DNA of 5,609 nt from DATLYT01 sp035574455. Its GTDB lineage: Bacteria; Bacteroidota; Ignavibacteria; UBA10030. Made by a program: the position numbers and the translations under genes. Shown here in pieces: positions 1 through 5,600 of the stretch. The stretch spans positions 1 to 5,609 of the forward strand of contig DATLYT010000188.1 of the NCBI GenBank assembly GCA_035574455.1, given 5' to 3'. The notes under the pieces were generated by a model. It saw only the letters and a list, made by a program, of their open reading frames with translations, made no database searches and was not told the origin of the DNA. How positions within the stretch are numbered: position 1 is the first letter of the stretch; each line of letters starts with the position of its first letter.

Positions 1-26
1 TCGCTCTGGGTAGATTTTGCTTCCAT
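1..26 (-). CDS. Possible 5' end of a CDS running off the window
   Basis: On the minus strand an ATG at 26-24 opens a frame reading MEAKSTQS before the window ends. It is preceded by GAGGA about 8 nt upstream, a better Shine-Dalgarno match than most genes here have. It lies about 80 nt downstream of the stop of the minus-strand membrane protein gene, so it could be the next gene in that direction. Only eight codons are visible and no product can be named. The start could also be chance. Confidence 0.35.
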
Positions 27-58
27 AGAACCTGTCCTCACTTGATGATGATTGAACG

Positions 59-92
59 AAAAACTCTTGCCCGCTGCCCGGCGTGAAGAGCC
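59..92 (-). terminator. Weak candidate terminator after the membrane protein gene
   Basis: Read on the minus strand, CTCTT (90-86) can pair with AAGAG (68-64), extendable by G-U pairs, and is followed directly by five T residues (63-59). The 17-nt loop contains a short GCC/GGC pairing. The stem is short and bulged, so this is much weaker than the terminator near 1890. Its position just after the stop at 106 and before a possible new start at 26 makes it plausible. Confidence 0.35.
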
Positions 93-105
93 TGAACTTC
101 GAGCG

Positions 106-1245
106 CTACTCTTTGTTGGTGACTTTCGACGCAAGAAAGAACCTCCCGACAAACGGATTACGATTGAAGAAATGCTTGATCATCAGATTGTCGAGTGCAT
201 CGCGCCAGCGTGTGATACTCCAGGGATGCTCTGCAATTTCCTGCTCGTAGAATTCCCCATACGGAGAAGTGATAAACCGAAGACGCAACGCGAACAGAAC
301 GGCTCCGGCAGCCAGCACGACAGCAGAAAGGTACTGACTGAGATTAAGGTACCCCGAAAACTCTTGCCACTCCAGCGTCTTGATGAAACTCCACGCATGG
401 AAAGCTTCAAGTGAACAAAACAGCAGGAAGAAGAACATGATCTTTTCGATGTAGGCGCCCTGTGGAGGATCCTTCTTGTACTGGTATCCAAAGTAGAGCA
501 GAATCATGCCGAGGCTCAGCACACACATATAGATCGTGTTGAGGTAGATAGGCCTCAGCAGAAGAATCATGTAATTAGAGCCGGGGAGGTAGGGGTAGAG
601 CTCGTTCACTTTCAACTTCAGGTCCGCAAGACCAAGACGGCCGAGGAATGGAAACTCACCACTTGACTGCACGTACCCAACAACTTCTTCCTCTGAGGCC
701 GCGCGACCATCGGCCTGGAGTGCAGCAACTGCCTTATCAAGTTCTTTCCATTCCGCGATCTCCTGCCTCGTGTAGAGATAATCCGGATCGGAAAAGTACG
801 GCTGGTAGTAATACCCGAAAAACCCACCCACAACAACGAAAGTCAGGAGATACTTCTGAACAACTGAAAACTCGCGGAACAGAAGATCTATGGTAATGTA
901 GCTGATGGCAAACGCAAGAAGAAAGAAATACAGACCCAACGAGATGTACTGATAAAAGTAGTGCTGAGCCTTCCGAACCTCGGGTAGAATCTCTGTCCCT
1001 ATGAACGGATACAAATGAAACAGGAATGAAAGCGAGAAGAAGGCCGCGAGATTCACAAAAATCCATTTCCTTTGCTTCAGCGTTTCCCGCCTGACGAGGT
1101 ACACAGACAGGATAAAGAGCAGCAAAAGAGCTGCGTTGGTCATCACGCCCGCTGTTGTAACCTCGGTGTGAGGGAGGAGAAACGAAGCGAGGAAAGCCAG
1201 AACTAGAATGGTCCAGATTGCTAGTATTCTCTTCGTGAGGCTCAT
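106..1245 (-). CDS. Multi-pass membrane protein of unknown function (379 aa)
   Basis: I do not recognise a family. The protein has about eight hydrophobic segments, near residues 7-25, 35-51, 61-81, 97-121, 130-150, 233-253, 267-287 and 303-322. The first pair is separated by a short TEVTTAG loop. A charged, largely soluble loop (about 151-225) splits the segments into five plus three, and the tail (323-379) is basic and aromatic-rich, including HPWSITRW. No catalytic motif, transporter signature or cofactor site is visible. The ATG at 1245 is chosen because the predicted transcript start lies about 20 nt upstream and the sequence begins MSLTKR followed directly by a membrane helix; the Shine-Dalgarno is poor. 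It is divergent from the repeat-peptide gene. A sensor, polymer-export or integral scaffold role are all possible. That it is a real coding gene is fairly sure; its function is unknown. Confidence 0.85.
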   Translation of the reverse strand: MSLTKRILAIWTILVLAFLASFLLPHTEVTTAGVMTNAALLLLFILSVYLVRRETLKQRKWIFVNLAAFFSLSFLFHLYPFIGTEILPEVRKAQHYFYQYISLGLYFFLLAFAISYITIDLLFREFSVVQKYLLTFVVVGGFFGYYYQPYFSDPDYLYTRQEIAEWKELDKAVAALQADGRAASEEEVVGYVQSSGEFPFLGRLGLADLKLKVNELYPYLPGSNYMILLLRPIYLNTIYMCVLSLGMILLYFGYQYKKDPPQGAYIEKIMFFFLLFCSLEAFHAWSFIKTLEWQEFSGYLNLSQYLSAVVLAAGAVLFALRLRFITSPYGEFYEQEIAEHPWSITRWRDALDNLMIKHFFNRNPFVGRFFLASKVTNKE

Positions 1246-1272
1246 GATCGAACCAGCGTCTGATACGCCTCA

Positions 1273-1301
1273 AATATATCTAAGGGCACTTATCAAGTCA
1301 A
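1273..1301 (-). promoter_or_regulatory. Promoter of the membrane protein gene
   Basis: On the minus strand TTGACT (1301-1296) is followed by exactly 17 nt and TATATT (1278-1273). The bases after it make TATATTTG, which also fits the Bacteroidota -7 element TAnnTTTG. The predicted transcription start is near 1266, leaving a leader of about 20 nt before the ATG at 1245. Confidence 0.75.
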
Positions 1302-1320
1302 GGGAAAACGCTAATTGTTG

Positions 1321-1350
1321 TGCCTGCTCCGTTATTCTTTATAGCAGGTA
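1321..1350. repeat. Short inverted repeat between the divergent promoters
   Basis: CCTGCT (1323-1328) and AGCAGG (1343-1348) are perfect inverted copies separated by 14 nt; a G-T wobble and a T-A pair extend the arms to 1321 and 1350. It sits between the two divergent promoters, where a regulator site would be expected. There is no T tract, so it is not a terminator. A chance occurrence is quite possible. Confidence 0.3.
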
Positions 1351-1380
1351 ACGATCAGACATAGGTAACATTACGTACGG

Positions 1381-1426
1381 CCGGGCTCATTGACTTGCGC
1401 TTCAGGGTTGCCTATATTGAGCCCGG
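1381..1426. promoter_or_regulatory. Inverted repeat framing a promoter (candidate operator)
   Basis: CCGGGCTCA (1381-1389) and TGAGCCCGG (1418-1426) are perfect 9-bp inverted copies with 28 nt between them. The left arm ends at the base before the -35 box and the right arm starts on the last base of the -10 box and covers the predicted transcription start. This placement suggests a two-site operator or a structure that controls the promoter. No regulator gene is visible in the window. The repeat is seen directly; the role is inference. Confidence 0.5.
1390..1418 (+). promoter_or_regulatory. Promoter of the repeat-peptide gene
   Basis: TTGACT (1390-1395), a 17-nt spacer and TATATT (1413-1418) form a near-consensus sigma-70-type promoter. 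The hexamers and spacing are identical to those of the divergent promoter at 1273-1301, and both continue TTGACTTG at the -35. The predicted start is near 1425, about 180 nt before the peptide start codon. Confidence 0.72.
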
Positions 1427-1607
1427 TCTGGCTTCAGAAAAAGAAAACTCTATGATTCGTATAGGGAGAATGCCGACACACACAAGGTTCATTGGAATCT
1501 TGTCTTGCTAGCAAAACGCACCTTCGAGCCGACGACAGATAAAGAATCGGGCGGTTCGTACCGATAAACCTACTAACCAACAACCATCAACATTAATGGG
1601 GGATCAT
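1425..1607 (+). other. Long leader of the repeat-peptide gene
   Basis: If the promoter at 1390-1418 is used, about 180 nt of transcript precede the start codon. Contents seen: a possible 19-codon ORF at 1452-1511 (begins MIRIGRM, ends at TAG) with only an A/G-rich, unconvincing ribosome site; a small hairpin CGGT-TCGT-ACCG at 1552-1563; and a C/A-rich, probably unstructured stretch (about 1567-1595) just before the ribosome site. No known riboswitch was recognised. Confidence 0.4.
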
Positions 1608-1856
1608 ATGACCACCTCGCTTAAACGTTCCCGTTCGCTCCTTGTAACTTTGGCGCTTGTAGCCGCAACAAACATCGCAATTTCACGGTTAGCAGAACGG
1701 ACCGGCGTTCCCATCATTCCCAATTCGCCGCGTCCCAAGAGCAACGTGGAGGCTGCGACGGAAAATCACGGCCAGCGAACTGGAGTACCGATCATCCCCA
1801 ATTCGCCTCGGCCACGAACTGGAGTACCGATCATCCCCAACTCTCCTCGTCCGTAG
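1608..1856 (+). CDS. Short exported peptide with four 13-residue units
   Basis: I do not recognise a family. The 82-residue product has a basic start (MTTSLKRSRS), a hydrophobic stretch (LLVTLALVAATNIAI, about 11-25) that looks like a signal peptide or membrane anchor, and then four 13-residue units that fill residues 31-82 exactly. Units 1, 3 and 4 are RTGVPIIPNSPRP; unit 2 (KSNVEAATENHGQ) is diverged but starts with the similar KSNV. The repeat part is rich in Pro and Arg and has no Cys. ATG 1608 is preferred because GGGGGA at 1598-1603 lies just upstream; an in-frame ATG at 1596 would add only MGDH and overlap that site. No clear signal-peptidase AXA site is seen. A strong terminator follows 22 nt after the stop, so it is a single-gene unit. 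It could be a multicopy peptide precursor, a signalling peptide or an envelope peptide. That it is coding is well supported by synonymous-only variation between repeats. Confidence 0.82.
   Translation: MTTSLKRSRSLLVTLALVAATNIAISRLAERTGVPIIPNSPRPKSNVEAATENHGQRTGVPIIPNSPRPRTGVPIIPNSPRP
1698..1853 (+). repeat. 39-bp in-frame tandem repeat, four units
   Basis: Units lie at 1698-1736, 1737-1775, 1776-1814 and 1815-1853. Units 1, 3 and 4 encode the same 13 residues. Units 3 and 4 share their first 26 nt and differ at 4 positions; unit 1 differs from unit 3 at 9 positions and from unit 4 at 10. Every difference is in a third codon position and silent. Unit 2 keeps the length but not the sequence. 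Confidence 0.92.
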
Positions 1857-1878
1857 GCACCGTCGTGAAAAACTCTTC

Positions 1879-1917
1879 AACGCCATCCCGCCACAGGCGG
1901 GATGGCGTTTCTTTTCT
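1879..1917 (+). terminator. Strong rho-independent terminator
   Basis: CGCCATCCCGCC (1881-1892), a 3-nt loop ACA and GGCGGGATGGCG (1896-1907) form a perfect 12-bp stem, which two A-T pairs extend to 14. It is followed by TTTCTTTTCT (1908-1917). It ends the repeat-peptide transcript and separates it from the downstream protease gene. Confidence 0.93.
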
Positions 1918-1962
1918 GCTCGGCGAGCGCTGCAACAGGAAGAAAGTTCGCACCATTTTCAG

Positions 1963-1968
1963 TATATT
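1963..1968 (+). promoter_or_regulatory. Possible -10 element for the protease gene
   Basis: TATATT at 1963-1968 matches the -10 hexamer of the two divergent promoters and lies between the terminator and the protease start codon, where a promoter is needed. No matching -35 box is found at the usual distance. This is a weak call made mainly on position. Confidence 0.22.
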
Positions 1969-2016
1969 GGTTGCGACTTTTGATTGCAGTTTGCCACAAT
2001 ACACTTCACGCGGCAC

Positions 2017-3000
2017 ATGGATCAGGATTTCGTTGTAGCAGAGCAGACCATAACTACACAATGGAAGCGGTACGCTGTTCATATCACACTTTTCGTCCTC
2101 ACCTTCTTTACGACGACGCTTGCAGGGGTCGAGTGGCTGGTGAAGAACCCGTTCGAGTTGGCGAATTTTCCATCAGGACTTACGTATTCCCTGCTCATTC
2201 TTGCTATGCTCAGTGCGCATGAGTTCGGACACTATTTCGCTGCCCGATACCACGGCGTGAAGACGACGCTTCCGTTTTTCATTCCCTTCCCTCCTTTTCT
2301 CCTGCTCAACAATTTTGGAACGATGGGCGCCGTCATCCGCATTCGTTCCGCCATCCCTTCTCGCAAGGTCTTGTTCGATATCGGCGCGGCCGGCCCCATA
2401 GCGGGCTTCGTTGTCACAGCAATCACGCTTGCTGTCGGGTATGCGACACTCCCGTCCAAAGAATACCTCTACACAATTCACCCGGAGTATGCGCTCCTGC
2501 CCGCCGTACCGGAAACAGGTCTGCGATTCGGTGAAACCCTCTTTCTCAAAGCGTTCGAATTTCTCTTTGCACCCGCGGACGCCTTCATTCCTCCGATGAA
2601 CGAGATCTATCATTATCCTTTCTTATGCGTCGGTTGGTTCGGCATGCTTGTCACGGCAATGAATCTGATTCCCATCGGCCAGTTGGATGGCGGACACATT
2701 TCGTACGCTATGTTCGGCTATCGCTACCACACCATCGCGCAGGTATCATTGGTTGTTCTCGTCGTGCTGGGACTTTCGGGTTTACTGCCGGTACTCGGTA
2801 TCGACTTCGAATATGGTTGGTTCGGATGGTTCATCTGGGCGATGATTCTTGTGTTCATGATGCGCGTGACGAGTTTGCGTCGCGGTCCTCTTGAAGACGA
2901 CGCACCTCTCGATAGTAGCCGCATGACCATAGGATGGTTGTGCTGGTTCATTTTCATCGGATGCTTTTCGCTCGTGCCGATGACGATTCCGGCGCAATAG
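2017..3000 (+). CDS. Site-2 protease family intramembrane zinc metalloprotease (M50)
   Basis: This 327-residue membrane protein should cut substrates within or next to the membrane. The zinc-binding motif HEFGH is at residues 68-72, inside a hydrophobic helix (about 54-77), and the third ligand is in NLIPIGQLDGGH, with Asp224. Between them are GTMGAVIRIRS (101-111) and FDIGAAGPIAGF (120-131), typical of M50 enzymes. Further hydrophobic segments are near 21-40, 125-145, 203-220, 240-262, 268-283 and 306-322. No PDZ domain is evident, which resembles the PDZ-less bacterial and plant EGY-like branch rather than RseP. All catalytic residues are present, so it is probably active. ATG 2017 is preferred over an in-frame TTG at 1984, since the latter adds only eleven unremarkable residues; neither has a clear ribosome site. 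No sigma factor or anti-sigma gene is adjacent, so the substrate is unknown. The upstream neighbour is an exported repeat peptide beyond a terminator. Confidence 0.93.
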   Translation: MDQDFVVAEQTITTQWKRYAVHITLFVLTFFTTTLAGVEWLVKNPFELANFPSGLTYSLLILAMLSAHEFGHYFAARYHGVKTTLPFFIPFPPFLLLNNFGTMGAVIRIRSAIPSRKVLFDIGAAGPIAGFVVTAITLAVGYATLPSKEYLYTIHPEYALLPAVPETGLRFGETLFLKAFEFLFAPADAFIPPMNEIYHYPFLCVGWFGMLVTAMNLIPIGQLDGGHISYAMFGYRYHTIAQVSLVVLVVLGLSGLLPVLGIDFEYGWFGWFIWAMILVFMMRVTSLRRGPLEDDAPLDSSRMTIGWLCWFIFIGCFSLVPMTIPAQ

Positions 3001-3008
3001 GCGCGTGC

Positions 3009-3037
3009 TTGACTCTCGGGACCCTTTTCGATATTTT
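3009..3037 (+). promoter_or_regulatory. Promoter of the lipoprotein/propeller unit
   Basis: TTGACT (3009-3014), a 17-nt spacer and TATTTT (3032-3037) start 9 bases after the protease stop codon. The -35 and spacing are the same as in the two promoters near 1300 and 1400. The predicted transcription start is near 3044, giving a leader of about 160 nt if translation begins at 3208. Confidence 0.65.
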
Positions 3038-3071
3038 CGATCAACACTTTTTACAAACCATACGGAGTTTT

Positions 3072-3152
3072 CCCGATCGCAGTGTTGGTACACGGAACTG
3101 TACGGAGTAAGAAAAGAGCAACAATGTACCAACATCCTTGCCTACGATCGGG
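3072..3152 (+). promoter_or_regulatory. Structured leader: nested inverted repeats
   Basis: Two perfect inverted repeats are nested. The outer is CCCGATCG (3072-3079) with CGATCGGG (3145-3152); the inner is TGTTGGTACA (3083-3092) with TGTACCAACA (3125-3134). In RNA they would form an 8-bp and a 10-bp helix joined by an asymmetric internal loop (3 and 10 nt) and capped by a 32-nt A/G-rich loop. An 8-bp direct repeat TACGGAGT (3061-3068, 3101-3108) is also present. The element lies between a promoter and the lipoprotein start, the position of cis-regulatory RNAs. I do not recognise a known riboswitch class; a DNA operator is the alternative. Confidence 0.5.
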
Positions 3153-3207
3153 CCGCCTGCTCTGGCTTGAACGACAGCACGCCCTCCGTGAGTACGGGAA
3201 CTGTGAG

Positions 3208-4068
3208 TTGCTAAAGGTTCTGGTACGCCGCCTCCCTTTCATTTTCATCCTCGTGTTCATCTTGATGGGATGTGAGACGAATCAGACGGGATCTCTGGAC
3301 GTCGACGTGAACGTACCGTTTCTCACCAACGCCACGATCACGCCGGACAGTGTGTACATCGACAGTCAGATACCCACCAATGGTCGCTACACCATCACAA
3401 CCCTGGCGCGGGTCAGAGCCGTCGGGTCGACCCGTGAATCGAGCGTACAACTCTCGCTCATCAGGACGCAGGGGTTGGAAAACGTGGCTTCGTTGACACT
3501 TCGGGATGACGGCGTGGCACCCGATCAGGTTGCCGGTGATAGCATTTATACGGGCGAGATCCGATTCAGTATCGAGCGATCGCAGGCAGGTCGCTACCGA
3601 GCACGATTCGAGGCAACATCTGCGTCGGGGGCTCGAAGCAATGCCATCGAACTTCCCCTGAAAATTGGCCGCCGCAATGCGGCACCGGCACTCCACAGCG
3701 TTTCAGTTCCAGACTCTGTAAACCTGCCGACAACGGATACGCTTCTGGTCCAGTTCACGGCGACAGTTTCTGATTCAGACGGGTTAGGTGACATTCGAGA
3801 AGTGGCGTTCCGCCGCATTTCTCCGCCCGATCCGACCAAGTTCCTCATGAAGGACGACGGCGGCCTCGATCCTCCTGTCGAAATCGGTCCACCGGGCGCA
3901 GGAATCCGCGTCCGTAGCGGCGACGATGTTGCCGGAGACGGAAGATACTCGTTCCTCATTCCCGTTACCCCCTCGGCAGCACGAAGAACGAACGTGTTTC
4001 TCTTCCAGGCCGTGGATTCTTTCGGCGACACGAGTCGCTCGATCATTGATTCACTCATCGTCCGCTGA
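3208..4068 (+). CDS. Lipoprotein with two Ig-like regions
   Basis: With a TTG start at 3208 the 286-residue product opens with a compact lipoprotein signal: LKVLVRR, a hydrophobic run, and lipobox LMGC with the lipidated Cys at 22. It would be anchored in the outer (or inner) membrane facing the periplasm or surface. Two similar beta-rich regions follow (about 40-153 and 160-286). Each has an acidic loop: DDG at 100-102 leading to VAGDSIYTG (108-116), and DDG at 216-218 leading to DVAGDGRYS (240-248), probably Ca-binding-like turns. ATG 3124 or GTG 3082 in the same frame would give a longer, atypical Trp/His/Cys-bearing N-terminus that overlaps the structured leader; they are less likely. GGGAA lies 7 nt before the TTG. 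No enzyme motif is seen. The next gene begins 2 nt after the stop, so the two are probably translated together. Function unknown; a surface adhesin or accessory role is inference. Confidence 0.82.
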   Translation: MLKVLVRRLPFIFILVFILMGCETNQTGSLDVDVNVPFLTNATITPDSVYIDSQIPTNGRYTITTLARVRAVGSTRESSVQLSLIRTQGLENVASLTLRDDGVAPDQVAGDSIYTGEIRFSIERSQAGRYRARFEATSASGARSNAIELPLKIGRRNAAPALHSVSVPDSVNLPTTDTLLVQFTATVSDSDGLGDIREVAFRRISPPDPTKFLMKDDGGLDPPVEIGPPGAGIRVRSGDDVAGDGRYSFLIPVTPSAARRTNVFLFQAVDSFGDTSRSIIDSLIVR

Positions 4069-4070
4069 TC

Positions 4071-5600
4071 ATGAAGTATCTTCTGCTGCTGTCGGCTCTC
4101 GTTTCGTTCGCGCACGCTCAAGTCGCTACGCTTACGTCGCCGCGGCTTTCGACACAAGGGACGATCGTCACACAGCTCCCGAACAACTCCGTCTCCCAGA
4201 TCGCTGTGGAAGGTACGACTGTGTACGTTGGCACAAGCAAAGGCCTTGCGCGCAGTGCTGATGGCGGCGCGACGTGGGAGAGCTTCCGTTTCGTACCGCA
4301 GTTTGCCAACCCCGGCATTTTTGCGCTCGCAGTTCGCGGCAGTACTATCTGGACTGCAACGGGATTCAACAAGCCGCTCAACGATGAGCCCGGTCGCACA
4401 GTCCAGACCGGTTCGGGCTACACATACTCATTGGATAATGGCCTCACGTGGACACACGTGCCCCAGCCGCTCGACGCTCCCGACGATAGTATTGTGCAGT
4501 ACGGAACGAACCGCATCAGTTTCCTTCCGATCATTGTTCCGGAACAAAACGTCACGTTCGATCTTGCCTTCACCGACAGCGTGGTGTGGATCGCAAGCTG
4601 GTCAAGCGGCATTCGTCGTTCCACCAATCGCGGCCAAACGTGGATTCGGACAGTACTACCGGCTGACAACAGAAACTCTATCTCACCGTCCGACCAGCTT
4701 ACCGGGTACTCGATGGACCCCCGGCGCAACAACAATTTTCTGGGCTTCGCGGTCTACATCGAAGATGATACCACCATTTGGGCCGGCACCGCCGGAGGCA
4801 TCAACAAATCCACCGATGGTGGAATCAGTTGGGTGAAATTCTCGGCACAGAATCAGGTGGCTCACATCCTCGGCAACTGGGTCATCGCAATCGACGGTCA
4901 GCAGATCGGCGGGCGAAAACGTATCTGGTGCACGAACTGGAAAGCCGACGATCCCAACGAACAATTCGGTATCAGTTGTACAGACGACGGCGGCAGAATC
5001 TGGCGGAATTTCCTGCACGGCATCAGGGCGTACGATTTCGCTTTCAAAGATTCGATCGTGTACGTCGCTACCGAGGACGGGATGTTTCGCTCGGACAACA
5101 ACGGTGATTCGTGGGTACAATCCGGCACCATCGTCGACCGAATCACAGGGCATCGCCTTGCGTCGCCACGCTTCTTCTCGGTCGGTGTTATTGGCGACAC
5201 GGTGTATTGCGGCAGCGATGAAGGTTTGGTCAAGACCGTGGACAATGCTTCCCATCCCTTCGGCAGTAGCTGGCAGATCCTCCGGGCGTTTCGGCCTGTC
5301 GGCGCTGCTTCAACGACCTACGCCTATCCCAATCCTTTTTCTCCGAAACTGGAGGTCGTGCGCATCCATTACAGCACCGGCGGACGACAGGCTTCGGTAA
5401 CGGTCGAGGTGTTTGACTTTGCGATGAATCGCGTTCGCACCGTCATCAAAGATGCTCAGCGTTCGGGCATCAGCGAGCACGACGAAATCTGGAACGGGCT
5501 GGATGACAACGGGCGACAGGTCGCCAACGGCGTGTACTTCTACAGAGTGACCATTGACGGCGGAGAGCCGGCATGGGGAAAGGTGATGGTGCTGCAGTGA
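4071..5600 (+). CDS. Secreted Asp-box beta-propeller with FlgD-like/T9SS-type C-terminal domain
   Basis: The 509-residue product has a signal peptide MKYLLLLSALVSFAHA ending in AHA before Gln17. Residues 40-405 carry Asp-box (BNR-like) repeats: SADGGATW (62-69), SLDNGLTW (120-127), STNRGQTW (184-191), STDGGISW (247-254), TDDGGRIW (304-311) and SDNNGDSW (341-348). A seventh, broken one at about 389-401 (TVDN...SSW) suggests a seven-bladed propeller as in sortilin- or sialidase-type folds. These boxes are structural and do not by themselves imply an enzyme. The C-terminus has YPNPFSP (419-425) and IWNGLDDNGRQVANGVYFY (473-491), ending KVMVLQ. This resembles the FlgD Ig-like domain used as a type IX secretion sorting signal in Bacteroidota relatives, so the protein is probably delivered to the surface or released. 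It starts 2 nt after the lipoprotein stop, suggesting translational coupling and a shared role, perhaps binding a surface partner or polymer. The ligand is unknown. Confidence 0.9.
   Translation: MKYLLLLSALVSFAHAQVATLTSPRLSTQGTIVTQLPNNSVSQIAVEGTTVYVGTSKGLARSADGGATWESFRFVPQFANPGIFALAVRGSTIWTATGFNKPLNDEPGRTVQTGSGYTYSLDNGLTWTHVPQPLDAPDDSIVQYGTNRISFLPIIVPEQNVTFDLAFTDSVVWIASWSSGIRRSTNRGQTWIRTVLPADNRNSISPSDQLTGYSMDPRRNNNFLGFAVYIEDDTTIWAGTAGGINKSTDGGISWVKFSAQNQVAHILGNWVIAIDGQQIGGRKRIWCTNWKADDPNEQFGISCTDDGGRIWRNFLHGIRAYDFAFKDSIVYVATEDGMFRSDNNGDSWVQSGTIVDRITGHRLASPRFFSVGVIGDTVYCGSDEGLVKTVDNASHPFGSSWQILRAFRPVGAASTTYAYPNPFSPKLEVVRIHYSTGGRQASVTVEVFDFAMNRVRTVIKDAQRSGISEHDEIWNGLDDNGRQVANGVYFYRVTIDGGEPAWGKVMVLQ

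Noticed and set aside
1459..1470. TATAGGGAGA, the core of a T7-type phage promoter
   Set aside because: Only the last ten bases match; the upstream TAATACGACTCAC part is absent and no phage gene is nearby.
1452..1511. 19-codon leader ORF (MIRIGRM...)
   Set aside because: No convincing ribosome site and no coding signal; mentioned in the leader entry but not called as a gene.
1698..1853. CRISPR array
   Set aside because: The repeats are in frame, contiguous, differ at third codon positions and lack unique spacers; they encode a peptide repeat.
58..1877. Shared 11-mer GAAAAACTCTT at 58-68 and 1867-1877
   Set aside because: Both lie beside terminator-like hairpins, but an isolated 11-bp match with no wider similarity is likely chance.
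2173..2613. Long open frame on the minus strand inside the protease gene
   Set aside because: The plus strand encodes a clear M50 protease with all motifs; the opposite frame has no recognisable domain and is a shadow.
3020..3045. Terminator after the protease gene
   Set aside because: The TTCGAT copies here are direct, not inverted, repeats and no stable stem before a T tract is seen.
3005..3214. 69-codon plus-strand frame overlapping the promoter and leader
   Set aside because: It starts with a TTG inside the promoter, has no ribosome site, and its product has no recognisable feature.
4683..5255. 190-codon open frame on the minus strand inside the propeller gene
   Set aside because: It is antisense to regular Asp-box repeats and shows no domain or ribosome site; a shadow of GC-rich coding sequence.
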